A stretch of 64,000 nt of DNA from Nocardia sp. BSTN01. Lineage in GTDB: Bacteria > Actinomycetota > Actinomycetes > Mycobacteriales > Mycobacteriaceae. A model generated the notes under the pieces. The model searched no databases. It had not been told where the DNA came from and saw only the letters and a program-made list of their open reading frames with translations. This document shows positions 32,460 to 40,703 of this stretch, piece by piece (within the stretch, counting starts at the first letter, position 1; each line of letters starts with the position of its first letter). The DNA is taken from positions 1 through 64,000 of the forward strand of contig NZ_JADKYP010000026.1 in NCBI RefSeq assembly GCF_015354405.1, read 5' to 3'. A program made the translations under genes and the position numbers.

Positions 32460-33223
32460 ACCGTCGCCTCGTCCCCGGGTACCGCCGAAGCGAGTCCTTC
32501 CGCCGTGGTCTCCGCGGGTGCGGTGTCGTCGCCGCGCCGACGGGAGACGGCGCGGACGAGCACGGCGGTCATGACGGCAATCCAGGCGGTGATCGCGATG
32601 TTCTTGACCCAGAACGACAGCACACCGTTCCACGCGAAGGGTCCGCTGTGGGCCAGCGCGGTGAACGCCGCCGGCACCAATGCTGCCGCGACAACGAGGT
32701 TGAAATGCGCCACCCATCGGCGAAACACCGGACGCGGCTGGCGGTCGGTGTAGATCGCGATCGCCACGAACACGCTCTGCGCGATGAGAAACGGCACTCC
32801 CGCGGTGAACGTCACCCACGCCAAATCGTTGAACATGCGGGTCAGCTCCGGGTCACGGTCGGGCCGGAACGCGGCGATGATCCAGAACAGATTCGCGGTC
32901 AGAAACAGCGTGGGTCCGCCTGCGGCGCAGCCGATTACGCAATAGGAGAAAATCGGCGTGCGGTGCGCCATGCGCCGCATCTGCACCGCGAGCACCATCA
33001 GGATCGGCACCAGGCCCACGCAAAACCAATTGAACAAGATCATGCTGTAGCGGATACGCGGCACGTTTCCAGGGTCACGATAGAACGCCGCCACCTCGTC
33101 GGCCGACATCGCCGGGGACATCGGATGGACGAATCCCGGAAAAAGGAAGAATGCAGATATCCACACGATCGCCACGACCGGCACCGTCCAGACGAGGATC
33201 AGCTCGCCATCTGTTCTTCTCAT
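32456..33223 (-). CDS. Multi-helix membrane protein, paralogue of the next gene
   Basis: A 255-residue membrane protein with about seven helices. It shares RPDRDP (120-125), the following ...GVPFLI helix, PVFRRWVAHFNL and FAWNG (196-200) with the downstream product, so the pair arose by tandem duplication. The extracytoplasmic loop PMSPAMSADEVAAFYRDPGNVPRIRYS is specific to this copy. The ATG at 33223 has GAGGAG 9 nt upstream, deciding against the TTG at 33232. It overlaps the next gene in ATGA. Function unknown. Confidence 0.78.
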   Translation of the reverse strand: MRRTDGELILVWTVPVVAIVWISAFFLFPGFVHPMSPAMSADEVAAFYRDPGNVPRIRYSMILFNWFCVGLVPILMVLAVQMRRMAHRTPIFSYCVIGCAAGGPTLFLTANLFWIIAAFRPDRDPELTRMFNDLAWVTFTAGVPFLIAQSVFVAIAIYTDRQPRPVFRRWVAHFNLVVAAALVPAAFTALAHSGPFAWNGVLSFWVKNIAITAWIAVMTAVLVRAVSRRRGDDTAPAETTAEGLASAVPGDEATV

Positions 33224-33356
33224 GTTTTTCAACTCCTCACGCGAATGCGCACCGAAGTACGCGTCCCGCGAAAGCTTCGACGCCCGGTACGAGATCGGCC
33301 GGTCGTTCTGCTGGATAGCGGGCGATGCAGTCGGCCCGGCATGTCGATGGGCTGGG

Positions 33357-35000
33357 TCAGAAGACGGTTCCGAGGTCTTTGGCGAGGATGTCGTCGAGAC
33401 AGCGCTCGGCGAGGGCGGCGATGGTCATCGACGGGTTGCAGGCACCGGTATTGCCGGGGATCAGGGCACCGTCGACAACGTAGAGCCCGCGCTGGCCGCT
33501 GACCCGGCCGTACGTGTCACACACCGCCCCCATCACCGCGCCCCCGAGAGGATGCCAGGTGGAAGTGTCGGTGACACCGGTGTCGATGACGGCGCCGCCG
33601 GGGTCGGGGCCGACGATGCGGCCGATTGTGGCGCGGATGCGACTGGTGAGATCGGCGCTGTAATCGGGTTTCCAGTGCAGGATCGCGTCGTCCAGCGCGG
33701 GGTCGAACACGAACTCGCCTTTGGCGTCGACCGATCCGAATCCCACCATGGACATGAGGTCGAGGTCGACCGGGAAGGGTGCCGGTCCGATGGCGATCGT
33801 GAACGGCCCGGCCGGGTCGTCCCAGAACTTCACCCCGACACACGCCGGACCGCCCTGCTGCGCACCCCAACTGCCGTGGGGTGCACGCACGAGATATATG
33901 CGGTCGCCGTTGCTGCCCCACCCCTGCCCGGTGGCGTCGGGTAGGTCCCCGATGAGATTCTTGGCTTTGGCCTTGCACAGCAGCCGCGTCGTGCCCGCCG
34001 AGCCGGCCGCCAAGAAGACGGCGTCGGCCATGATCTGCTTACGCTCGACCACCGCGCCGGTGGTGTCGATGCGGTCGGTGTGCAGCAACCACCGCCCGTC
34101 GGCGCGGCGTTCGACGTCACGGACGATGTGCAGGGTCTCCACCGTGACCCGGCCGGTACCCTCCGCGGCCTTGACGTAGGTGACATCGACTGTGCGTTTG
34201 CCGCCGTTGTTCACCCCGTAGGACAGGTCGCTGTTGGTGTAGCTGGGCTTGGCCTGCCCGCGCAGCTCCATGCGCGCGAACTCCCAGTCGATCGGCAGCG
34301 GCACCCGGAAGTGCTCCAGTCCGGCGGCACCGACCATCTCGGCGAACAGCCGGGTCCCCTGATAGGACGGCGAGTTCCACAGATCGTCGGGTAACGGTGC
34401 CGGGCGCAGCACCTGCGCCACCCGGCGATAGTAGATATCGCGCATCGGTGCGTAGTCCACGCCGGGGATGTCGCGAGTGAAGTTGGCCTCTGTCGGCTGC
34501 AGGGTCATGCCGTGATAGTTCAGCGACCCGCCCCCGACCCCGGCCGCGCACATGATGTCCATCCCCTCCCCCCGCACCCGTTCGAGGATTCCCGGGAACT
34601 TCTCGAAGGTCGCGGGCACCCCTGCTGCGGTGGTGTCGGCGAGGAATGTCGACCGCTTGTCCGGGGTCATCACATGCGAGAACGTCTCGGCATTCGGGCC
34701 GGTCCTCCAGCGCAGTCCGCGTTCGAGGACCAGCGTTTCCACCCCCGCGCGCGCCAGCCGCGCCGCGGCGACCCCGCCTCCGAACCCACTGCCGATCACG
34801 ACCACCCGACGGCGATCCTCGGTCACCTGGGCCCGCACCCGCGGGGTAGGCAGCACACTGAACCCCGCTCCGATCGCGGCCGCACCGGCGCCGGCCAGCA
34901 CCGTACGCCGGGATAGGCCTCTACGGCTCGGCCGAAATGCCACGGAGGACAGGCTGGAACTCACGCCCTGTGCGTCGAATCGATTGCCAGTCACCATCAT
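33357..35000 (-). CDS. Tat-exported GMC oxidoreductase (cholesterol-oxidase-like)
   Basis: A 547-residue GMC flavoprotein. The N-terminus has a twin-arginine motif (SRRTVLAGAGAAAIGAG, Arg31-Arg32), then the FAD fold VVVIGSGFGG (67-75). Features shared with class I cholesterol oxidases are the PDKRS segment, the AGVGGGSLNYHGM loop, GVNNGGKRTVDVTY and the C-terminal WHPLGG, GRV and LYVVDGALIPGNTG motifs. It should oxidise a sterol-like or other alcohol outside the membrane. Starts at 35000, 34997 or 34994 follow GAAAGGA. It heads the five-gene operon and lies below a palindrome pair. Confidence 0.87.
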   Translation of the reverse strand: MMVTGNRFDAQGVSSSLSSVAFRPSRRGLSRRTVLAGAGAAAIGAGFSVLPTPRVRAQVTEDRRRVVVIGSGFGGGVAAARLARAGVETLVLERGLRWRTGPNAETFSHVMTPDKRSTFLADTTAAGVPATFEKFPGILERVRGEGMDIMCAAGVGGGSLNYHGMTLQPTEANFTRDIPGVDYAPMRDIYYRRVAQVLRPAPLPDDLWNSPSYQGTRLFAEMVGAAGLEHFRVPLPIDWEFARMELRGQAKPSYTNSDLSYGVNNGGKRTVDVTYVKAAEGTGRVTVETLHIVRDVERRADGRWLLHTDRIDTTGAVVERKQIMADAVFLAAGSAGTTRLLCKAKAKNLIGDLPDATGQGWGSNGDRIYLVRAPHGSWGAQQGGPACVGVKFWDDPAGPFTIAIGPAPFPVDLDLMSMVGFGSVDAKGEFVFDPALDDAILHWKPDYSADLTSRIRATIGRIVGPDPGGAVIDTGVTDTSTWHPLGGAVMGAVCDTYGRVSGQRGLYVVDGALIPGNTGACNPSMTIAALAERCLDDILAKDLGTVF

Positions 35001-35348
35001 TCCTTTCGGGGACACCACCTGGGGCAGCAGGGATGGCGTGCGCACGGAACCACCGTGCCTGGGTGGAAGGGATGAGGGGCCATCCACCCAGGCCGCGGCC
35101 GCCGCAGTGATTCACGGCGTCGTCGAGGTGGTCACGCGACCGGCAGGTCCACGCTGCGAATCTAGCCGATCGACTAGATCGAAGGCTAGCCGAACGGCTA
35201 GAAGAGCGCAATAGGTACGGACGAACGTGCCGTCACGCCGTGGAGTGCTGGAACCCTTGCGAGACAACACTTTCTGCGGCCCTCCGCCCGGCGAAGTCAT
35301 GGCGAGCCATGCCCATCGCACTGCGCAGACGCTGACCACGGCAAGCGA
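35001..35348. other. Promoter region of the GMC oxidase operon
   Basis: About 350 bp between the MFS stop and the oxidase start, with no gene. It holds the palindrome pair at 35162-35201, about 160-200 bp upstream of the oxidase ATG. The AT-rich TAGATC and TAGAAG around the palindromes could contain -10 elements. Confidence 0.6.
35162..35201. promoter_or_regulatory. Palindromic operator pair upstream of the GMC oxidase operon
   Basis: CTAGCCGATCGACTAG (35162-35177) and CTAGCCGAACGGCTAG (35186-35201) each differ by one base from the perfect palindrome at 29191. Their centres are 24 bp apart, so two dimers could bind on nearby faces. The location suits repression of the five-gene operon. Confidence 0.75.
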
Positions 35349-37010
35349 TTACTGTGCCGGGTTATCGGCCGGCGCGGCACAGTGCGAGTCCTGCGAGCTG
35401 TCGGCGCCGCCGGTTGCCGGAGTGCGGCCATGGCGCATGAACACGGCCAGGACCAACGCGATGAGCGTCGTGGCGGTGACGAACCAGAATCCGAGGATGT
35501 AGCCGCGGTCTGTGAACACCTGAGGAATCGTCTGCACCGTAGTGTGGCCCATGACGTCGATGCGCGCGGTGAGCGGTGCGTTGTTGAGCAGCGCGGTGAC
35601 AACCGCCAGGCCGATCGCGGTTCCGATGTTGAGGGTGACACCGAGCATTCCGACACTGATGCCTTGCTGTTCGTCGGGGACGGCCTCGACGATCAGGTTC
35701 GGAAGGGCCGCATAGAAGAATCCGAACCCGATCCCGAAACCCACGCTCAAAATGAGAAACAGCGGCCAACTGTAGGAGGGGATCGCGACCGCGTAGCCGA
35801 CGCCGACGGCAGCCATGACGGCCAGGGCGATGAGGGTGGGAGTCCGCGGGCCGACACGGCGGGCGAGGTATCCGCCGAGCGGTCCGAAGATCAGGCTCAC
35901 CGCGCCGCTCCAAATACCGAGGTGCAGCGCATACTGCAACAGGGTGAACCCACTGCCGTAGCTGTAGCCCGGATCCAGCACCACATGCACGATCGACGTG
36001 GGGATGTTCACGCCCGCGACCTGGTGAGCCTGCTCGACAACACCCTGCGCCACAACATCTTTCAGCTGATCGGCGCTAGGGGTTTGCGTCATGTAGCCGA
36101 GTGCGTACGACTGGACGGCGAGGATGAACACGCCGAACAACGCGATCAGCAGCACCATGCTGACCCGCGGATGCAGGAGCAGCTTCATGTCCATGATCGG
36201 CCTGCGCACTCGCTGCTCGATGATGAAAAACCCGGCCAGCAGGACCAGCCCGGCAACCAGCCATGCCCACGCGCTGGGCCGCCCCCACCCCCAGTCCTGC
36301 CCTTTGTCCAGGTACAGCAGGGTGAACAGCACACCGGCCGCCAACAACAGCGCACCTATCGGGTCGAAGCGATCTTTGACACGCAGTTTCGACTCCGGCA
36401 CCACCAGCATGACGATGGGGGTCAGTACGATCACGAAGAGCGCCAGGAACCAGAACATCGCACGCCAGTCGTAATGGTCGACAAGCAATCCGCCGATCAC
36501 CGGGCCGAGGATCCCGGAGAACCCCAGTCCAGCACCGGTCAGACCCAAGCCGATCGGAACGTACTTGCGCGGCAGTAGATCCCGAATCAAACCGTAGGAG
36601 ATGATCTGGGTGGAGATGGCGAACGCCTGCAGGCCTCGTCCGATCAGAAACCAGGTCCAGTTGTCGGTCACCGCGTCGATCAGGCACCCCGCGACGAAAA
36701 ACAGTCCACTGATGACGAAAAGCCGTTTCTTGCCCCAGATGTCGCTCATCTTGCCCAAAAGCGGTGTGGCTGCCGCTCCGATCAGACCGAGCACGATGAT
36801 GACCCAGCTGAGGTTGGCGCCGACTCCGGGAAACGACGCACTGATTTTCTGCAGCGCCGGCGCGATCATGATGTACTGCAGCGGCGCCATCTCGGTGTAG
36901 AGCACGATCACCGCAAGCACCGTGTAGACGCGTAACCGCGACGCTCCCTCCAGCCGTCCGGTGTCGGGCTCGGCACCCGGGATGCGCGGGGCGATGGAAC
37001 TGGTGGACAT
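35349..37010 (-). CDS. MFS exporter, DHA2 family (14-helix)
   Basis: A 553-residue drug:H+ antiporter-2 type transporter with about 14 helices. It has the A-type motif LLGKMSDIWGKKR after helix 2 and motif C-like GLGFSGILGPVIGGLL in helix 5. An unusually long periplasmic loop (about 310-350, MTQTPSADQLKDVVAQGVVEQAH) lies between helices 9 and 10. It may export a product or take up a substrate of the oxidase system. The ATG at 37010 with GGAG is chosen over a start at 37031. It is divergent from the secreted esterase with one palindrome between. Confidence 0.9.
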   Translation of the reverse strand: MSTSSIAPRIPGAEPDTGRLEGASRLRVYTVLAVIVLYTEMAPLQYIMIAPALQKISASFPGVGANLSWVIIVLGLIGAAATPLLGKMSDIWGKKRLFVISGLFFVAGCLIDAVTDNWTWFLIGRGLQAFAISTQIISYGLIRDLLPRKYVPIGLGLTGAGLGFSGILGPVIGGLLVDHYDWRAMFWFLALFVIVLTPIVMLVVPESKLRVKDRFDPIGALLLAAGVLFTLLYLDKGQDWGWGRPSAWAWLVAGLVLLAGFFIIEQRVRRPIMDMKLLLHPRVSMVLLIALFGVFILAVQSYALGYMTQTPSADQLKDVVAQGVVEQAHQVAGVNIPTSIVHVVLDPGYSYGSGFTLLQYALHLGIWSGAVSLIFGPLGGYLARRVGPRTPTLIALAVMAAVGVGYAVAIPSYSWPLFLILSVGFGIGFGFFYAALPNLIVEAVPDEQQGISVGMLGVTLNIGTAIGLAVVTALLNNAPLTARIDVMGHTTVQTIPQVFTDRGYILGFWFVTATTLIALVLAVFMRHGRTPATGGADSSQDSHCAAPADNPAQ

Positions 37011-37067
37011 ACACACTCCAAGGTCGAACATGTGCGGCAGCCCAGCGTGGCCACCTCTTTACGCGAC

Positions 37068-37083
37068 CTAGCCATTCGGCTAG
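37068..37083. promoter_or_regulatory. Palindromic operator between MFS and esterase genes
   Basis: CTAGCCATTCGGCTAG keeps both CTAGCC and GGCTAG arms of the shared palindrome; only the four centre bases differ. It is 58 bp from the MFS start and 48 bp from the esterase start, so one bound dimer could control both directions. Confidence 0.7.
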
Positions 37084-37130
37084 TGTTGCGCATCACATGG
37101 TAACCGCGTTCCCGGAAAAGGAAAGACCGT

Positions 37131-38114
37131 ATGTTCCGCAGTCTGGCCACCCTCTGCGCCGCCGCATCGACGGCGTTCACACTGTGCGGGCTTCCCGTTG
37201 CGCAGGCCGAACCAACGCCCGTACCCGCGGCCGACACGGTGGCGTCGGCTGGATGCGGCCCCGCCGCAGCGCCGCCGGGCACGTCGATCGAAAGGTTCAC
37301 CGGCAGCGGCAAGTCCGGCGTCTACATCCGTGACATCCCGGACTTGCCCGCCGGGCGCCCGGCGCCGCTGGTTGTCGACCTGCACGGCTATCTCGAACCG
37401 GCGATGATCGAACACTCCGGCACGGGCATCGGCCGCTTCGGCCTCGAGCACGGCTTCGCCACCATCACCCCCGAACTCGACCAGCCCGGATTTCCCCGCT
37501 GGGACCCTGGCCCCGGTAGTCCCGACATCGCCTACCTGTCGGAATTGCTCACCCACATCGAGACCACTGCGTGCGTGGATCAGCGCCGGATCTACGTGAC
37601 CGGGCTGTCACTGGGCGCGGCCATGACCTCCTCGTTGGCCTGCCGGCTTGCCGATCGAATCGCTGCCGTCGCCCCGGTCGCCGGGCTACAGAACTACCCA
37701 TGGTGCATCCCGGCGCGGCCGATGCCGACCATCGCGTTCCACGGCACCGAAGATCCGTTCGTCTCCTACCACGGCGGCATGGGCCCCACCGGCGCACTGC
37801 TGCCGACCCTCGACGGGCCGCTGCCGTTCCAGCCGCAGCCCATCCCCGACCAAGCCGCCGCCTGGGCCACCCGCAACGGCTGCGCCGCCACACCGGCCCA
37901 GCAACAGATCGGCAGCGATATCACCGTCACCAGCTACCGCTGCCCGACCGCTGCGGAGGTCCGGCTGTACACCGTCGCCGGCGGCGGGCACACTTGGCCC
38001 GGCAGCACCTCGCCCGTCTATCCCGCCGCGATGGTCGGCGCCACCACAACCACGATCGACGCCAACATGGTCATCTGGGACTTCTTCCAGGCGCACCCCC
38101 TGCCCCGTCGATAA
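37131..38114 (+). CDS. Secreted esterase of the PHB-depolymerase/LpqC-like family
   Basis: A 327-residue exported alpha/beta hydrolase. The signal peptide MFRSLATLCAAASTAFTLCGLPVAQA is likely cleaved after AQA near 26. It has LVVDLHGYLE for the oxyanion loop, GLSLGA with the nucleophile Ser, GTEDPFVSY for the acid and GGGHTWPG for the His. Similar enzymes cleave polyhydroxyalkanoates or feruloyl esters. The ATG has AAGGAAAG upstream. It is divergent from the MFS gene across a shared palindrome, so it may release the alcohol substrate for the GMC oxidase. Confidence 0.87.
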   Translation: MFRSLATLCAAASTAFTLCGLPVAQAEPTPVPAADTVASAGCGPAAAPPGTSIERFTGSGKSGVYIRDIPDLPAGRPAPLVVDLHGYLEPAMIEHSGTGIGRFGLEHGFATITPELDQPGFPRWDPGPGSPDIAYLSELLTHIETTACVDQRRIYVTGLSLGAAMTSSLACRLADRIAAVAPVAGLQNYPWCIPARPMPTIAFHGTEDPFVSYHGGMGPTGALLPTLDGPLPFQPQPIPDQAAAWATRNGCAATPAQQQIGSDITVTSYRCPTAAEVRLYTVAGGGHTWPGSTSPVYPAAMVGATTTTIDANMVIWDFFQAHPLPRR

Positions 38115-38300
38115 CACCGTGACGCCGCAGCACAGCACCACAATGACCGGCACCGAGCGGCCACCGCGTTGGCGACCGGCGCGGAAACGGACAGGAACAG
38201 GGCAAGCCACAGCCGCGCATGCATCAACGACGGATTGGTGTACGCGTTGGTGAGATTCGCCAATCGAGTTGCCCCCGACGGGGCGGCGGCGAATCGTGCG

Positions 38301-39230
38301 CTACTCCGGCGCGGCCTCCGGTCGCCGCACAACCCCCGGGGCGCCGGTCAGCCCGAATCGGACGCCGGTCAGTTCTTCGGAAGCCTCCCAGAGCGTGTGC
38401 GCCAGTCCGAGATCACTCGCCGCGGCGGTGCGGCCGGCGAGGGCCGGATGACCCCGGTATTCGAGAAACCGATCGGGGCCGACATAACTTCCACCGGGGA
38501 GGTCCTGGCTGGCGGCGAACAACACGGGCCACGCACCGGCTTCCGCCGGCTGGGCGAGCAGCCGGTTACCGATTCGGCCGAACAGATCGAAAATGGCGTT
38601 GCCCGTTCGGGTTTGCAGATTCGTGGCGGCGTACCCGGGATGCGCCGCCAGGGAACGAACAGCGGACCCCGCCCGCGTGAGCCGCCGCTGCAGTTCCAGC
38701 GAGAACAGCAGATTGGCCAGTTTGGACTGATTGTATGCGGCGGTCCGGCTGTAGCGGCGGCGCTGCCAGTTCAGGTCGTCGAGGTCGATCGTGCCGGAGC
38801 GATGCATCACCGACGACATTGTGACGACTCGATCGGTGATATGCGGGAGTAGCAGATTGGTGAGCGCGAAGGTACCGAGATGGTTGGTGCCGAACTGGGT
38901 TTCGAATCCGTCCGCGGTGCGCCCCTCCGGCACGTTCATCACGCCGGCATTGTTGACCAGGACATCTATCTCCCCGGTCCACTCGTCGGCGAATCTGCGA
39001 ATCGAAGACAGATCGGCGAGATCGAGGACCCGCACTTCGGTCTCGCCGGTAATGGTCGCCGCAGCCTGCCTTCCCCGCGACGGGTCACGGACGGCCAGGA
39101 CGACGTGCGCACCGACTCCTGCGAGGTGGCGTGCGGCCACCAGCCCGAGCCCACTGTTTGCTCCGGTGACGACAACGGTGCGATGCGCGAAGCTGGGTAG
39201 ATCCGCCGAAGTCCAGGTAGCCTCAGTCAT
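38301..39230 (-). CDS. SDR-family oxidoreductase (retinol-dehydrogenase/POR-like)
   Basis: A 309-residue SDR of the extended 'WW-domain oxidoreductase-like' branch: TGANSGLGLVAARHLA (17-32), VNNAGVM (90s), SSVMHRSG with the catalytic Ser, YNQSKLANLLF with Tyr and Lys, and AAHPGYAATNL after it. It should act on a lipophilic alcohol or ketone. The ATG at 39230 is followed upstream by an AT-rich AAATGTAAGCGTTAATAACATT region that may hold the promoter. Confidence 0.9.
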   Translation of the reverse strand: MTEATWTSADLPSFAHRTVVVTGANSGLGLVAARHLAGVGAHVVLAVRDPSRGRQAAATITGETEVRVLDLADLSSIRRFADEWTGEIDVLVNNAGVMNVPEGRTADGFETQFGTNHLGTFALTNLLLPHITDRVVTMSSVMHRSGTIDLDDLNWQRRRYSRTAAYNQSKLANLLFSLELQRRLTRAGSAVRSLAAHPGYAATNLQTRTGNAIFDLFGRIGNRLLAQPAEAGAWPVLFAASQDLPGGSYVGPDRFLEYRGHPALAGRTAAASDLGLAHTLWEASEELTGVRFGLTGAPGVVRRPEAAPE

Positions 39231-39628
39231 AACCCAAATGTAAGCGTTAATAACATTGCTGTCAACGGCCTCGAATCAGCGGGCTCCACACGGACCCGGA
39301 GTCGCGCCGACGAGCGATCACCGGAGTCGGGATCGGTCGACAGGCAAGGTTGCGATGCGGTAGCCGGATGAGCACGCGTCGAAGTACCGCACACGTCGCG
39401 TCCGGTCAGCACCGAGATCGCCCGGGTTTTCGGCCCCACGGTCGCGGCTGCCCGAACTGGGTCACCAGCCTCGACAGCGACATCGACGCCGCCCGCACCA
39501 CCGCAGGCATGGCGAACGCCGACCGCGGTACCGACCCGGCGCTGCCGGTGGCCACGCCGCGCCCCCCTCGAGGTGCCGTCACTGCCGGGGATCAGCACGG
39601 GCGCGGGCGGACCCACCCGGCACGATCG
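39231..39628. other. Intergenic region before the quinone reductase 3' end
   Basis: About 400 bp with no gene I can support. The first 40 bp are AT-rich and probably hold the SDR promoter. The rest is GC-rich, with open frames that lack known motifs. Confidence 0.45.
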
Positions 39629-40621
39629 TCAGGGTTCACGGACGGTGAGCAGCACTTTGCCGACGGTCTCGGCCGAATCGAGCAGCGGGTGCGCCTGTGC
39701 GACGTCGGCGATCGGAATCGTCGCGGAGACGACCGGCGCGACCGCGCCGGCGGCGATCAGCGGCCACAGTTCGCGGCGCAACTCGCCCACGATCTCGCCT
39801 TTCGAACCGGGACCGGTCTCCGGGCGGCGGCGCAGATTGGTGACGTGGATCGAGCCGCGCTTACCCAGCAGCACACCGAGATTCACCTCCGCGACGGCAC
39901 CGCCCTGCAATCCGATGATCGTCAGGTCACCATCTTCCGCCAGAGCGTCGACATTGCGGGCCAGGTACCCGGCGCCCATGATGTCGAGAATCACATCGGC
40001 GCCGCCGTATTCGTCGGTCACGACCGACACGAAATCCTGTTCCCGATAGTTGATCAGCGTATTCGCGCCGAGATCGCGGCAGCGGTCGAGTTTGAACTGC
40101 GAGCCGGCCGTCACCGCGACGCGGGCGCCGAGCGCGCGGCCCACCTGGATCGCATGCGTGCCGATCCCACTGCCGCCACCGTGGATCAGCAACGTCTGTC
40201 CCTCACGGAGCCCACCGACCGTGACGATGTTCGACCAGACGGTCGCGGCCGCCTCCGGCAGTGCCGCGGCCTCGACGAGGCCGACGCCCTCCGGCACCGG
40301 GAGCACGCGCGTAATGGGCACGTTCACGCGTTCGGCGTAACCACCGCCCGGCAGCAGCGCACACACGGCGTCACCGGGCCGCCAGTCCTGCACACCGGCA
40401 CCGACCTCGGCGACAACGCCGGAAACCTCCAGGCCCAGAATTTCGCTCGCACCCGGCGGCGGCGGGTACACGCCCCAGCGCTGCATGACGTCGGCACGGT
40501 TGACGCCCGCCGCCACGACATCCACCGCCACTTCCCCGGGGCCGGGCGCGGGCAGGTCGTCGACCTGGCGCCACTTCATGACCTCCGGTCCGCCGAATCC
40601 GTCGAGTGCCACCGCGAACAT
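39629..40621 (-). CDS. NAD(P)H:quinone oxidoreductase, PIG3-like (zinc-free MDR)
   Basis: A 330-residue medium-chain reductase. It has AAGVNRADVMQRWGVYPPPPGASEILGLEVSG near the N-terminus, the nucleotide loop LLIHGGGSGIGTHAIQ near 145 and no zinc ligands, which fits the TP53I3/PIG3 quinone-oxidoreductase branch. It would reduce quinones or enones with NADPH. The ATG at 40621 is followed upstream by a direct repeat CGCTAACAT at 40656 and 40683. The PucR gene ends upstream on the same strand. Confidence 0.92.
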   Translation of the reverse strand: MFAVALDGFGGPEVMKWRQVDDLPAPGPGEVAVDVVAAGVNRADVMQRWGVYPPPPGASEILGLEVSGVVAEVGAGVQDWRPGDAVCALLPGGGYAERVNVPITRVLPVPEGVGLVEAAALPEAAATVWSNIVTVGGLREGQTLLIHGGGSGIGTHAIQVGRALGARVAVTAGSQFKLDRCRDLGANTLINYREQDFVSVVTDEYGGADVILDIMGAGYLARNVDALAEDGDLTIIGLQGGAVAEVNLGVLLGKRGSIHVTNLRRRPETGPGSKGEIVGELRRELWPLIAAGAVAPVVSATIPIADVAQAHPLLDSAETVGKVLLTVREP

Positions 40622-40655
40622 GTCGTCTCCTCATCGCTCGATCCCATGTAGACGG

Positions 40656-40691
40656 CGCTAACATAGCCTAGTAAATAAACGCCGCTAACAT
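40656..40691. promoter_or_regulatory. Direct repeat in the quinone reductase promoter
   Basis: CGCTAACAT occurs at 40656-40664 and 40683-40691, 27 bp apart, on either side of the AT-rich AGTAAATAAAC. The repeats lie 35-70 bp upstream of the quinone reductase start and could bind a regulator. Confidence 0.45.
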
Positions 40692-40703
40692 CAGGGTCGG
40701 CCG

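Noticed and set aside
31725-32753. A 342-residue plus-strand open frame rich in Asp, His and Arg
   Set aside because: It is the reverse of the paralogous membrane-protein genes, whose hydrophobic helices and coupled starts are convincing.
39350-40651. A 433-residue plus-strand open frame
   Set aside because: It runs opposite the quinone reductase and carries no family motif.
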